Shown piece by piece: positions 12,317-22,700 of a stretch of 64,000 nt of DNA (its first letter is position 1; each line of letters begins with the position of its first letter). The DNA comes from Thunnus maccoyii (Eukaryota > Chordata > Actinopteri > Scombriformes > Scombridae): assembly GCF_910596095.1 (NCBI RefSeq), contig NC_056545.1, positions 20,483,067 through 20,547,066 of the forward strand, written 5' to 3'. The notes below the pieces were generated by a model. It made no database searches. It worked only from the letters and a program-made list of their open reading frames with translations, and had not been told where the DNA came from. The position numbers and the translations under genes are program-made.

Positions 12317-15300
12317 TCAAGAACTGCTGCTCTGTGCTCCCGTGTCGTCCTCTCGCTTCTGCCGTTTCTTCGCTCTGATTTCATTCATGGCTTCTTCTAT
12401 GGAGCGGGTGTCTCTCTTGTTGGCCACCGGAACTGGGAGAGAAAATTACCAACATCAATGGTAAATAAACGGGGACAAGGAGAGCAGTGATGTGAATGTT
12501 GTGAGGGGCAGAGCAGCATCACTGTATACTCACCACAGCCGTAAGCACTGTTGGCCTCTAGTGTATGTGCTGCATCTTTTGCAGCTGAGGTGCCAATCAG
12601 GTGACTGTACTTGTCTCTATAATTGGAGTTGGGACATGCTTCTGACTTCTTTGTCTGACTGGATGCTGCTTCTTCCAACGCAGCCTGTTCCTACAGTGAT
12701 GAGAACAGAAAAAGTCAGAGATTTTTAAAAAGCCACACCTTATACTCTTATACTGTTATATATGATTAAGCTGCTATGTGAAAAGCATTCTAGGAGTTAC
12801 TTGGCGATACAAAATGTTAAATTATGTTTAGATACACCTGTTTCTTCTCAACCTGCTTCAACTCCGGTAAATAAATTCAAGTATTACTGTGACTTATAAG
12901 TAGCAGTCAAGTGTAGATTACACATATAAACTACATGGAAAGAGCAACACAATAATGATTTACCAGTTAAGACCTTTTCTGGTCAAAGCAATCTAAGTCA
13001 AGGCACTTGTCCAAAGAAATTATCATTTTTCTCCCTATATGGGTGTAGAGTGGATGAAAGCTCCGCAGGGAACTGCTTTCCCTTTCATTGAGACATCAAA
13101 ATCTATTTTTAACTGTTATTGATTTTTTTTAAGATGGCTAAAATGTTTCTGCTGTGATCTAACTTCAGTGTAGTTGCACCTGAAATATCTAGCAATGTTA
13201 CTTTGTCTACGTCCAGCTACTTCGTGATAGGAACATGAAAAATACACAACAAAACAGACCCAGCAATTAAAAGTACTCTGGCTATATCAGATTTCATTTT
13301 CATACAGTATTGTTACACAATGCTGCCAACTAAACACATCTCAGTTGAGCTACAAAAGAGCATCCAAGTCTTACTTTTAGTCTGCGCCGTTGTTCTGCCA
13401 GCTGGGGATCCCACTCCTCTCCTTTGCGATAGGCTTCCAGTTCCTCATCTGATGGAGCAAACTCCTGCAACAGCACAAGGTGGAAAATAGTCACATTGAC
13501 CCACAATGATTTGCTCATAAGTTAAATCAAAGCGACTGTATTTTTATATCTAATGTTGCATTAAAAACAAAGTATTCAAACCTTCTTGAAAAGCATGACG
13601 TAACGGCTCTCCTCATCCTCCCCAAAAGAAAAAGAAGTCAGACCAGCCACTTCTGCAACATCATGCCTGTATGATGGGAAGAAATGAAACGTAAATATTT
13701 ATGAGCATGTGACACAAATATATTGTGTTTCTTGCCTAAAAAGTCTTATTTTAATTCTTTGATATAGCAATGACGACTTACAATATACTCCTTTCGATCT
13801 TCCCCATAGGGTTATATTTTCTCTTCTGCTGTGAACTGTCTTGGATGAAATCCGACACCTCTTTCTCCATCTAAACAAATGATGAAGGAAGCCGCAGTGT
13901 AATTTTGCATGTGATTTACACCAATACTAGTGAAGGAAGTGCCAGAACTTAAGTCAGTTCGTGGTAGATATGACACTTGTTCTCTCACCTTTTTCCTGAA
14001 CTCTGCTTTCTTTCTTTTCTCATCTTCCTCCATCTTCTTGAGTCTTGCTGCTTGTTCTTAAAAAAGACAGAAATTAAAGTTTGTTAATGTTGCATAGTAT
14101 TTCAAGTTTCCATTGTAAACACATATCATGTAGTCTTACAGCTACAACTGATCGACGTGTATTTTTAAATACCAAAGAAAAAAATGAAGCTCATCAAGAG
14201 ACAGACTTCCAGTAATCCCCAAACCACATTTCCAGATCATTCTGGGCTATTATTTGTAGCATGTGTCCAAGAGCAAACAGCCTCTGATGTTTTATTACTA
14301 GGAATACTCATAACAGTTAATGAAATGGATGCGGTCACTTTTTTTTTTTATCAAAGCCGTCTTGTGGTTATTTCTTCACAACAGCTGAAAAGTGGATAAA
14401 GTTGTTTATTTGTAGCAATACTCTAGTCAGCATCGCCAAAGTCTTAACAATTTTGAAAATTTCAGAGTTGCAACTGAAAAGTATAACTTTAGATCTTTAA
14501 ACAGAAAATGATATAGTTTAAGTACTCCCAGTTTCCTATGTTTTTGGGGAGCCATATGGTAGTTATGGGCTACAACGATTAGATCAACAAAAAAATAATG
14601 AGCAACTATTTTGATAATTATTCAATCAATTTCATATTCATATTTGATGGTTCCAACTTCTCAAATGTGAAGATTTACTGTTTTTCCTTTTAATATATAA
14701 CTGTTAATAGAATAGCTGAACATTATGGACTGTTAGTCAGACAAATTTAAGTAATTAGAAAAGAAATTATAAATGCCATTTTTTCACTATTTCATAGCCT
14801 AAACAATTAATCGTGAAAATATTGGTTGGTTGCTGCCCGACTGTTTTTATTAGATATAAATGGAGCCTCAGAAAAGTGGCTGCTGTTTGTAACTGTGAAA
14901 GTCTCAAAGAAAACTTTCAATATCTCATGAATGCTATAGGTATTTAGCATCTATCAATAGTAGTTATCGCTTCAAATGAACACGGCTAGGAACTATGCAC
15001 TCATTTTATTAACATAATTGACTTTTTATGGTACTCTTTAATTGGCTTATATCTACTGTAACGCAATGAAATGCCCTCAGCCTGAGCAAATAGCCAAGAT
15101 AATGGTTTGAGTTCAATGAGGGAAAAGGTAGCCCACGCTGGTCAAGAATGGAAATCTTAAGGGCTTACAACAAATGTATATATAAAGGCAGAGCAGTGTG
15201 AATACTCAGAGAAGACTTCTTTCAACGGGCTGCAGCAAATACACCAATGCTGGGTGTTTACTAGTGATTTCAGCAGGGTTGTGTGACTGTAACAGCAGCA

Positions 15301-15527
15301 TCATGTTATAATAGAAGCACCAGAAATGCCCCCTATTCGCCTGTCCTTTTAATATTTTAATATGTCTCATTCTAATATCATATCCATTTCGACAGTTTCA
15401 AACTACAAAATGAGTCGTTATTAGGGTCAATACTTTGTGTACCTCGAGCCTTTCGTCGGCTTTCTTGGTCGCCGACTGTCGGAGGCTTCTCCATCGAGTT
15501 TAAGATTGAACCTAGCAGGTCCGCCAT
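12317..15527 (-). CDS. spag7: Sperm-associated antigen 7 homologue (R3H domain), complete
   Basis: Seven minus-strand coding exons: 15443-15527, 13989-14056, 13782-13870, 13582-13666, 13375-13464, 12534-12690, 12317-12432. They give 229 residues, very close to the mammalian length as I recall it (227). The start MADLLGSIL and the segments [26 protein letters not shown] (here [10 protein letters not shown]), AKDAAH and [20 protein letters not shown] identify SPAG7. Residues about 30-50 form a charged helix ([17 protein letters not shown]). The R3H-like nucleic-acid-binding segment lies around 52-115, including [10 protein letters not shown] and [20 protein letters not shown]. The tail is basic and ends in a serine run. 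Family knowledge: a conserved small protein, probably nuclear, with an unsettled molecular role. An R3H domain suggests binding of single-stranded nucleic acid; this is inference. Splice phases agree at all six junctions. Confidence 0.95.
14567..14838. mobile_element. MITE-like element, ATTAATCG family, copy 1
   Basis: Left end GGGCTACAACGATT, right end AATTAATCGTGAAAATATTGG then TTGCTGCCC. The ends are inverted repeats of each other in part (GGGC.. and ..GCCC). The interior holds CTTCTCAAATGTGAAGAT and GACTGTTAGTCAGACAAA, which are hallmarks of a common non-autonomous teleost element. It lies in spag7 intron 1. Related copies are at 27370-27622 and 33040-33395. Confidence 0.75.
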
Positions 15528-15584
15528 CTTGAAATGATAGAGCAGAGAGGACTGTTGTTGTTGTTAGCTGCCGCTGTGCGAGCA

Positions 15585-15595
15585 ACGCATGCGCA
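15585..15595. promoter_or_regulatory. NRF-1-like site in spag7 promoter
   Basis: ACGCATGCGCA, close to the palindromic NRF-1 consensus (GCGCATGCGC type), 58 bp upstream of the spag7 start codon in a locally GC-rich stretch. Housekeeping genes often have such a site. Assignment is from motif alone. Confidence 0.5.
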
Positions 15596-15685
15596 AATGA
15601 CTACCAGAGTCTTCTTCTCTTGTGTGAAAAAACGGCGTGTAAAATATATACTGCCACCCTCTGTACACGAAAGTGGTATCATATC

Positions 15686-16015
15686 TTTTTTTTTTTTTGG
15701 TTAGTAAGTCATTTCAACAAATAACATATTATAGTTATGGTTAAATATCAAGTCTCTATTTTATTTTTATTTTTGCTATTTATCTTCTATATTTGAGTTA
15801 GTATATTTAGTTATTGTATAGGCTATAATTTAGCGAGTTTCAAGTACATTCTGAAGTATATTAATCAGAGAAAAAAATATTCAGACCTCCGAGATTAATG
15901 TCAAATCTAAAAAAAAGTTTCCTACATTTGGCCATAATCTGGAATAAATCAACAGATAAAAGGTGCAACTTCCCACCTACAATCCATGTTTTCTGCTTTA
16001 CTAAAATATATAAAC

Positions 16016-16018
<3 letters not shown>
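15686..16018. repeat. Block A: left flank of a tandem duplication (copy 1)
   Basis: Starts with a poly-T run and GGTTAGTAAGTCATTTCAAC, ends at ACTAAAATATATAAACTGTA. It recurs at 16540-16869 (copy A') in the same orientation with roughly 95 percent identity by eye. It starts about 160 bp upstream of the spag7 start codon. It contains no gene that I can see. Confidence 0.9.

Positions 16019-16053
<35 letters not shown>
16019..16053. repeat. Poly-A tract of about 35 joining block A to block B
   Basis: At the equivalent place the second copy has only a short A run with CAAA repeats (16870-16900), followed by 2.4 kb carrying the defensin gene. The poly-A is therefore the junction of the inferred deletion. 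Confidence 0.9.
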
Positions 16054-16054
<1 letters not shown>

Positions 16055-16527
16055 CAGCTAATCATGTTGCTCACTATGTTGCCTGAAACTTTGTATGACT
16101 GATCCTGTATCTCACATTTAATAAAGATTCATAATTAAGCCTTTGTGAACAGTCAGTTGTACTTTGTGAATGCAGTATTGCCAATAAAAGCATGGAAATA
16201 AAAGTACTGATGTTTGGTTTGTTGCTGTTTTTAGTTAGACTATTCATCACTATAAGCTTTAATTATATTGTCTCAAATATAATGCAAAGTAATTCTTCAA
16301 CCTAACATGAAAAAACATAGAAAATACAGACAAGACTTCTATGTGCAGGCCTTCATCCACTTGGCTTGAACTTAGAGAAATAACAGCATGGAAAGCAGTC
16401 AGAGTTCCATCAGACTGGAGACAATAACGGCCAAGTGACTGACCCAGATAGCTGTGATGGAGTAGAGCTTTTGTGAATGAAGTGTTATGTCTCTTGTCTG
16501 TGTTTATGTTATCACATCACACCATTC
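16054..16527 (+). pseudogene. Block B: orphan copy of the defensin 3' UTR and downstream sequence
   Basis: From GCAGCTAATCATGTTGCTCA to CACACCATTC. It is nearly identical (about a dozen differences by eye) to 19312-19780, which is the 3' UTR and downstream flank of the intact beta-defensin. It keeps the polyadenylation signal AATAAA (16120-16125) but no defensin exon lies upstream of it. I read it as the remains of a deleted defensin gene copy; no coding sequence is left. Confidence 0.8.
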
Positions 16528-16551
16528 TTTTTTTTTTTTTTTTTTTTTTTT
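16528..16551. repeat. Poly-T tract at the tandem-duplication junction
   Basis: About 23 T between block B and block A'. Block A also starts with a T run (15686-15698), so the tandem junction lies in this homopolymer. Confidence 0.85.
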
Positions 16552-16869
16552 GGTTAGTAAGTCATTTCAACAAATAACATATTATAGTTATGGTTATATA
16601 TCAAGTCTCTATTTTATTTTTATTTTTGCTATTTATCTTCAATATTTGAGTTAGTATATTTAGTTATTGTATAGGCTATAATTTAGCTTTTCAAGTCCAT
16701 TCTGAAGTATAGTAATCAGGGAAAAAAATATTCAGACCTCTGAGATTAATGTCAAATCTAAAAAAATGTTTCTTGCATTTGGCCATAATCTGGAATAAAT
16801 CAACAGATAAAAGGTGCAACTTCCCACCTACAATCCATGTTTTCTGCTTTACTAAAATATATAAACTGT
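16540..16869. repeat. Block A': second copy of the left flank
   Basis: Direct repeat of 15686-16018, spaced 853 bp. It is followed by the unique region that contains the intact defensin gene. Differences from block A include small indels near 16687 and several substitutions. Confidence 0.9.
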
Positions 16870-17666
16870 AAAAAAACAAACAAACAAACAAACAAAAAAA
16901 ACACTTCCCTGACAAATTTCAAATGAAAGTTATTGCTTTAACACAGGCCTTTCAGTGTTGACAGTGGAGAGACATATTAGACTTTCAATCTTCACAGTAC
17001 AAATCTCAGAGGGCCTGTGTAATATTTGAAAAAAATCAATGCTCACAAATCATGTAATGTGACTCCATATGCAAACCACAGTCATGTTTATCACCCTGAC
17101 AAGTTTATTGTATTAAAGAGTACCATGGGAACAAGAGAGGCTAAAGATTTTACCCGCATTTATTTATTTTGGTGAGCTCCTGGGACAGAGTAATTACTTG
17201 CAGCTCTTAAGGAAACACTTTACTGTAAATTGTCATTCATCACTTTCTGTAAGCAAAGAAGTGTTTATATAAAGGAATTTAAAATTTGGGGTCTCAGATA
17301 ATGGAAACGGTTTCCTGCATTATTGCAGATGAGTGTACGTTTAGCATAAAACTATGAAATAATTATCATCAAGAAAAAAAAATGTTTTCTCCTTATCCAT
17401 ACCGATGACATTTTTACAATTTCTAAAAAGAAAACTAACAATATTCCACCAGTCATAAATTTGTAGGAGACACATGTTGCTGCTCGAAAGAGATATTTAG
17501 CTTTTTAAATTTGGCATTGTGTTAACTCCCTCGGGCTTTATCCTTAGTTATTCTCTGATTTTATCCAGACCAATGATGGTAAAAAGGGAGGGTTGGAAAA
17601 ACATTCGGTGGAATGATTAATCACAGATTGGCTAACAGATTGTTCCTCTAAGGCAGTTTGATCTGC

Positions 17667-17725
<59 letters not shown>

Positions 17726-18440
17726 AGAGAGAAACAGAATAAACAAGCAAACAAACATCTTTACATAATCACTAGGGGGCATGCTATACAAGTACATGTC
17801 TGCGTGTCCATGCCTTGTTTTGTTATTGTTTTGTTAACAATTCCCCCTGCGTCACTGGAGCAGCGTGTTTTGTGCAGTTTGATTGTAGTTTCACAGCATC
17901 AGCAATAACACATGAACTACTGCCATATTCAGATGTGGGCAGAGCAGTGGACGAACAGAGGGCAGCCCTGAAAACACAGCAGGGCAGGCAGAATTGTACT
18001 GTGTCTAAAACAAACAGATTAGTTAGTACTACACCTGTAATTTTAAACTTTTAGAGAGCTTGTTCTTTTCAGCGAGTCCCTTGTGGTCCATTATTACCCC
18101 TCTGTCCAGCCATAGGGGCGTATGTAAGTACAATACTACAGTACTGTCCCTTTCTCATTTAGATTTTTGTGTTGGTCAACAGTACAGAGTATTTATCTTT
18201 AAATCAGAGGGGCTTGTTGAATAATACAGTCCTTTTTTTGCACAAAAATTAAAGAAAATGACTGAAAGGCTCTTTGTAAAACACCTAAAAGCAATCTGAA
18301 ATTCTCAAGAAGCTACAGCTGTTTACTAAGCTGAGTAAGCTGATAGTCCTGACCTTCAGCCCTCAGACTCCCATCATTCAGCGATACTTTGTTATTGTGA
18401 TTTGCACAGAGCACGACGGACTCCTCCCCCGTGGTTGAAA
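16870..18440. other. Defensin upstream region (no gene seen)
   Basis: Begins with a (CAAA)n tract (16870-16900). The rest is AT-rich with no supportable exon. A GT/GA compound microsatellite lies at 17670-17732. The open frames here come from the microsatellite or are short. The region should include the upstream regulatory DNA of the defensin. Confidence 0.5.
17670..17732. repeat. (GT)n(GA)n compound microsatellite
   Basis: About 20 GT units followed, after a short break, by about ten GA units, roughly 800 bp upstream of the defensin start codon. Confidence 0.95.
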
Positions 18441-18445
18441 TGCTG

Positions 18446-18451
18446 TATAAA
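18446..18451 (+). promoter_or_regulatory. TATA box of the beta-defensin gene
   Basis: TATAAA, 58 bp upstream of the start codon. A transcription start some 25-30 bp downstream would give a 5' UTR of about 30 nt. The position relative to the ATG is what is expected for a small inducible peptide gene. Confidence 0.7.
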
Positions 18452-18503
18452 TGCAGCATCAGCCTGTCAACAGCAGTGTCTGAAAGCTTATTGGTACCCA
18501 GAC

Positions 18504-19081
18504 ATGAAGGGACTGAGCTTGGTTCTCCTTGCGCTTCTCCTGATGTTTGCAGTCGGGGAGGGTAAGCAATGGATCCACCCATTTTCTTACTGTGTGAGAT
18601 GAAATCAAGCAAATCATGATATGGCAGATGCTCAAACGACACTGTGCTCATACTTGGTGTGTTTGTGTGGCTCTGGGGAGAAGAAAAACAAATTTGTAAT
18701 TTGAATTGTATTTATTGTAATTACAGTTTGTGAAAGGTCAAATTAAGTCAAAATTAATTGAGGATATGGGAACATATTTGTGATTCTTTTATAATTATCT
18801 ACAGGCAATGATCCAGAAACGCAGTACTGGACATGCGGGTATAGAGGACTCTGCAGACGCATCTGCCATGCTCAGGAGTACATTGTTGGTCATCATGGTT
18901 GCCCTCGAAGATACAGGTAAGCCTGTAAAGATCATAAAGTAGAACTATGCATAACTGTAATATTGGTAGCTTTAAAACAACTCAATGCAATGTGTGCTTC
19001 AGGAGAAAAAAGAAAGTCGAGAGAAATTATTGCTTGTACTGAACTGTGCTCATTTTCAGGTGCTGTGCAGTGCGGTCTTAG
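18504..19081 (+). CDS. defb1: Beta-defensin 1-like antimicrobial peptide precursor, complete
   Basis: Three exons, 18504-18561, 18805-18916 and 19060-19081, encode 63 residues. Exon 1 encodes the signal peptide (MKGLSLVLLALLLMFAVGEG), exons 2 and 3 the mature peptide. The mature part is cationic and has six cysteines in the beta-defensin order, with the last two adjacent (RCCAVRS at the C-terminus) and the motifs WTCGYRGLC and GHHGCPRRYR. The three-exon layout and short length match fish beta-defensins. The stop is TAG. Polyadenylation signals follow at 19378-19383 and near 19440. Family knowledge: secreted peptide that disrupts microbial membranes, expressed in skin and mucosa among other tissues. 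The subtype (1) is judged from the strong resemblance to percomorph beta-defensin 1 as I remember it. Its flanks are partly repeated upstream (blocks A and B), which points to a former second copy. Confidence 0.93.
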
Positions 19082-19311
19082 CACCTGCCAAACATCTGCT
19101 GATGCCTGCAAGATGTTACAGCACGAGGGCTGACGTCTTCAGTGCAGGGAGCTGGGATCCCGAGGCTGCATTCTTCTGGATAAACCAATTTGAGAGCTTT
19201 GTTCTCAATCAACCCTTCTTGGACTTGTAACATGCAGTGGAGTCTGACAATGAGCACTTTTGCAGTGGACTTCATCTAGTTAGACTCAGCTCATTTACAG
19301 CTATTAGGTGT

Positions 19312-19780
19312 GCAGCTAATCATGTTGCTCACTATGTTGCCTGAAACTTTGTATGACTGATCCTGTATCTCACATTTAATAAAGATTCATAATTAAGCCT
19401 TTGTGAACAGTCAGTTGTACTTTGTGAATGCAGTATTGCCAATAAAAGCATGGAAATAAAAGTATTGATGTTTGGTTTGTTGCTGTTTTTAGTTAGACTA
19501 TTCATCACTATAAGCTTTAATTATATTGTCTCAAATATAATGCAAAGTAATGCTTTAACCTAACATGAAAAAACATAGAAAACACAGACAAGACTTCTAT
19601 GCGCAGCCCTTCATCTACTTGGCTTGAACTTAGAGAAATAACAGCATGGAAAGCAGTCAGAGTTCCATCAGACTGGAGACAATAACGGCCAAGTGACTGA
19701 CCCAGATAGCTGTGATGGAATAGAGCTTTTGTGAATGAAGTGTTATGTCTCTTGTCTGTGTTTATGTTATCACACCATTC
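19312..19780 (+). repeat. Block B': 3' UTR and downstream flank of the intact defensin
   Basis: Direct repeat of 16054-16527. Contains AATAAA at 19378-19383, a likely polyadenylation signal for the defensin mRNA, and a second AATAAA near 19440. The repeat ends at CACACCATTC, after which the two copies have unrelated sequence. Confidence 0.9.
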
Positions 19781-22700
19781 TGTCTGTCTGGACAACATTG
19801 TCTGGAACAGACAGACGTCACAATCCACCAGTCACGATTGCAAAGCAAATTCATTGTCATTTGGTCTGCCTATCTGTGATAGCAAGGTCAAATGTCTTTG
19901 CTAGTGAACTCTGGCTTGGTTTTTAGGAGGCAACATGACTGTCAGCTGAAAACAAATTCACTCACCTCAGTTTGAGGTGACACCATTAGTGGACAACAAA
20001 ATGTCTATCATAATAAATTCATATAAATAAAAACACACATCTGGTAATAAACCAAACATATGATTCTAACAGTTTGTCATCTATTTGGTTAGTGACTGTT
20101 GTATCAGAGTTATTAGAGTGAGGATCTGAAGATGGTTGATGGCTGGCCCGGGCCAGTAGGTGTTAACAGCATGGATGCTATTTGTAAACACGAGCCGCTG
20201 TATTGTGCCCCGCATTGTCATCTGGGTTGAATCTTTGTACTATTCAGGCAGAGCAGCGTGACCGAACTACAAAGGGGTAGACCCCCACAAACCTGTTTAC
20301 ATGAGGCTGTCTGTCTTCACAAAGCTGACAGCAACAGCTTAAAACAGTATAATAGTGTAACAGTATACACCTGCACCACTGCAGAGACATCAGGGTTTGA
20401 AGATGCTACAGGTTCTTTTTATAAGTTGAAGAACAATTTAACACAATAAATAAAAATAATTCCCTAACATTTCAGACACAGTAAGAGGCTAAGTAATATA
20501 CTTTGTGGCCTGGTTAGGAATGCTTGAAAGACTTAATGTAAAAATATAATGCTGACTTTGATTAGAAATAATTTAATCACAGAGGTAATAACAGCTGAAG
20601 AGCTAAAACTTTAACAATGCAACAGTGTATTTGCTGTTAAGTAAACTTGAATATATTTTTGGAAAAAATGAATATTTATCTCTATGAGGCCCATGTTATT
20701 TACAGTAAGTGAACATAATAAAATGGCTTCCATGCACCTCACTAGATGGCAGTGTGTAAACAGCCTGACCAAAAAACTCCTTCGACAACTTCCAATTCCT
20801 CACCTAGGAAAAAAAAAAAAGTCTGGACCAAGACCGAGCCACTCATTCCCTGGGTCTTGACCAGTCAACCAGACTTTCCAGTTGAGGAGCATCTCTCATG
20901 ATGCTGCCACCACTAGGCTTTTCACCATTTGGACGGTGCTATCCATGTCAGGAATAATACCTGGCTTTCATTTGAAGCAGTGCTTCACATTCAAGACAGA
21001 CTTCAATTTTCGTTTAACCAAACCAGATGATATCTTTCCCTTAGTTTCCTCATTCTCAGGGTTCATTAAGTGCCATTACTGAAGCTCTAGGCAGAGAGTT
21101 ATAAGCCTTTTACTTTTACAACCATAAAGGCCTGATTGATGGAGAATTGTAGAGACGGTTATCCTTTATGAAAGTTCAACTGAATGGGAATGCAGGGCCT
21201 TTTGTCACTTCACTGTATAAGGAAATCAGTTTAAAAACTGTTCCGCTAGTCTGTTCATTCACCATAAGTGTCTGAGATTGTTTCGACTTCATGGTTTGGT
21301 TTATGCTCTGAGATGCATCTCTGGAATCTGTCATACATTTATAAAATGTATGACAGATTCATGTCCACTGAATCGATTTTGGTGGACAGTCAATTTGAAG
21401 AGAGATCTGATGCCTTTTAGGTCAATTCAGGGTATAACAGCAAAGGGTCTGAAAACATGTATATAAAATACTTATGTAAGCAAATAAAGATTGTGTGCAG
21501 ACACTCATTGCAAATTAATACATTTTAAAGATCCCCTCAATCCTCCTGCTTTGCGTTTGAATAACAATTTGTTCAGTTACCTCATTAAAATCCTTAAAAT
21601 GACATCTACTACTTCTGTCACTGAAAATTCCTAAATCTATGAAAATAATTACAGCATTCAGGCTAAGTTACTAACATCTTTACAGATGCTGTGACAAATA
21701 CAAACACTACTTGTTGCCTGTCAGAGCAGCTACAGTATCAAATACAGGGCATGTGAAAGGTAGAAAAATGTGAAAACACAGGCATGATTAATATCACAAC
21801 TTAACCAAACTGCATAATAGATCTTTATAATTGGTTTACTACCAATATTTGTAAAAAATAGAGCTCATGTTTACTCTTGAAGCATAGTCCATAATGTTAT
21901 GTCTGCACCTACCACCCCTGCCCCCAAAATACATATCAGTTAAATAAACTTACAAGGTGCTGCATAAGCAAATACTGAACCACTGTATCTGGAACCACTT
22001 TTAATCAATTAAAATGTTAAACACAGAGAAACATTCAGATATATTTTGTTGTTCAGAGGCATAAAAATTAAAAGCTTCCCTGACAGAGGGGGTATTTTAT
22101 TCCAACAGTTTTTCCAGAAAACTGATTTCTAGTTTGTTACATGTAAAACATCAACTTTAACTGCAAAAATGTACTAAACTAGTTTAATTCCCTCAAGTCA
22201 TATCAGTGCAAATTCAACATGGAGAGGTGAATTATAGCGCTGTTAAAATGTATACGCTCCTTGAGTTTATGCATTTATCGTGCTACAAAAAGATTCACAT
22301 TTTTGTATAAGACATCCAGTTTAAGACATTGCACTACAGTTATAGAACAATTTGATGTAATGTTAGAAAAGTTCACACTAATGAGAGGCGGGTGCGCAAA
22401 GGTAAGTACGACCATTTTTGTCAGGGTGCGTCTCTGACAAATATTTAATCAAAATTTCATTGCTGATGCTGCTCAAATCTTACAGTAAGGTTGTAGCCAC
22501 AGGTTTCGAATATATTGTACAGTATAGTAGTAGAATAGTTACCATTAAAAACTGCACTAATTCTGCTTTAAAAAAATTTAAAAATTACCTGTGATTTTAG
22601 TCAAACCCAGCACAGCTCTTTCTCTCAGCTAACCAAATACTGTTATCACTGAACCTCTTCTTGGAACAGGACTGGTCTTCAAGTAGAAATACAAAATAAG

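Noticed and set aside
12102-12464. Plus-strand 120-codon frame
   Set aside because: It runs through the CA microsatellite and the antisense of the last spag7 exon; repeats of TH and shared exon sequence explain it.
17544-17908. Frames encoding runs of CV or TH
   Set aside because: Translations of the GT microsatellite, not genes.
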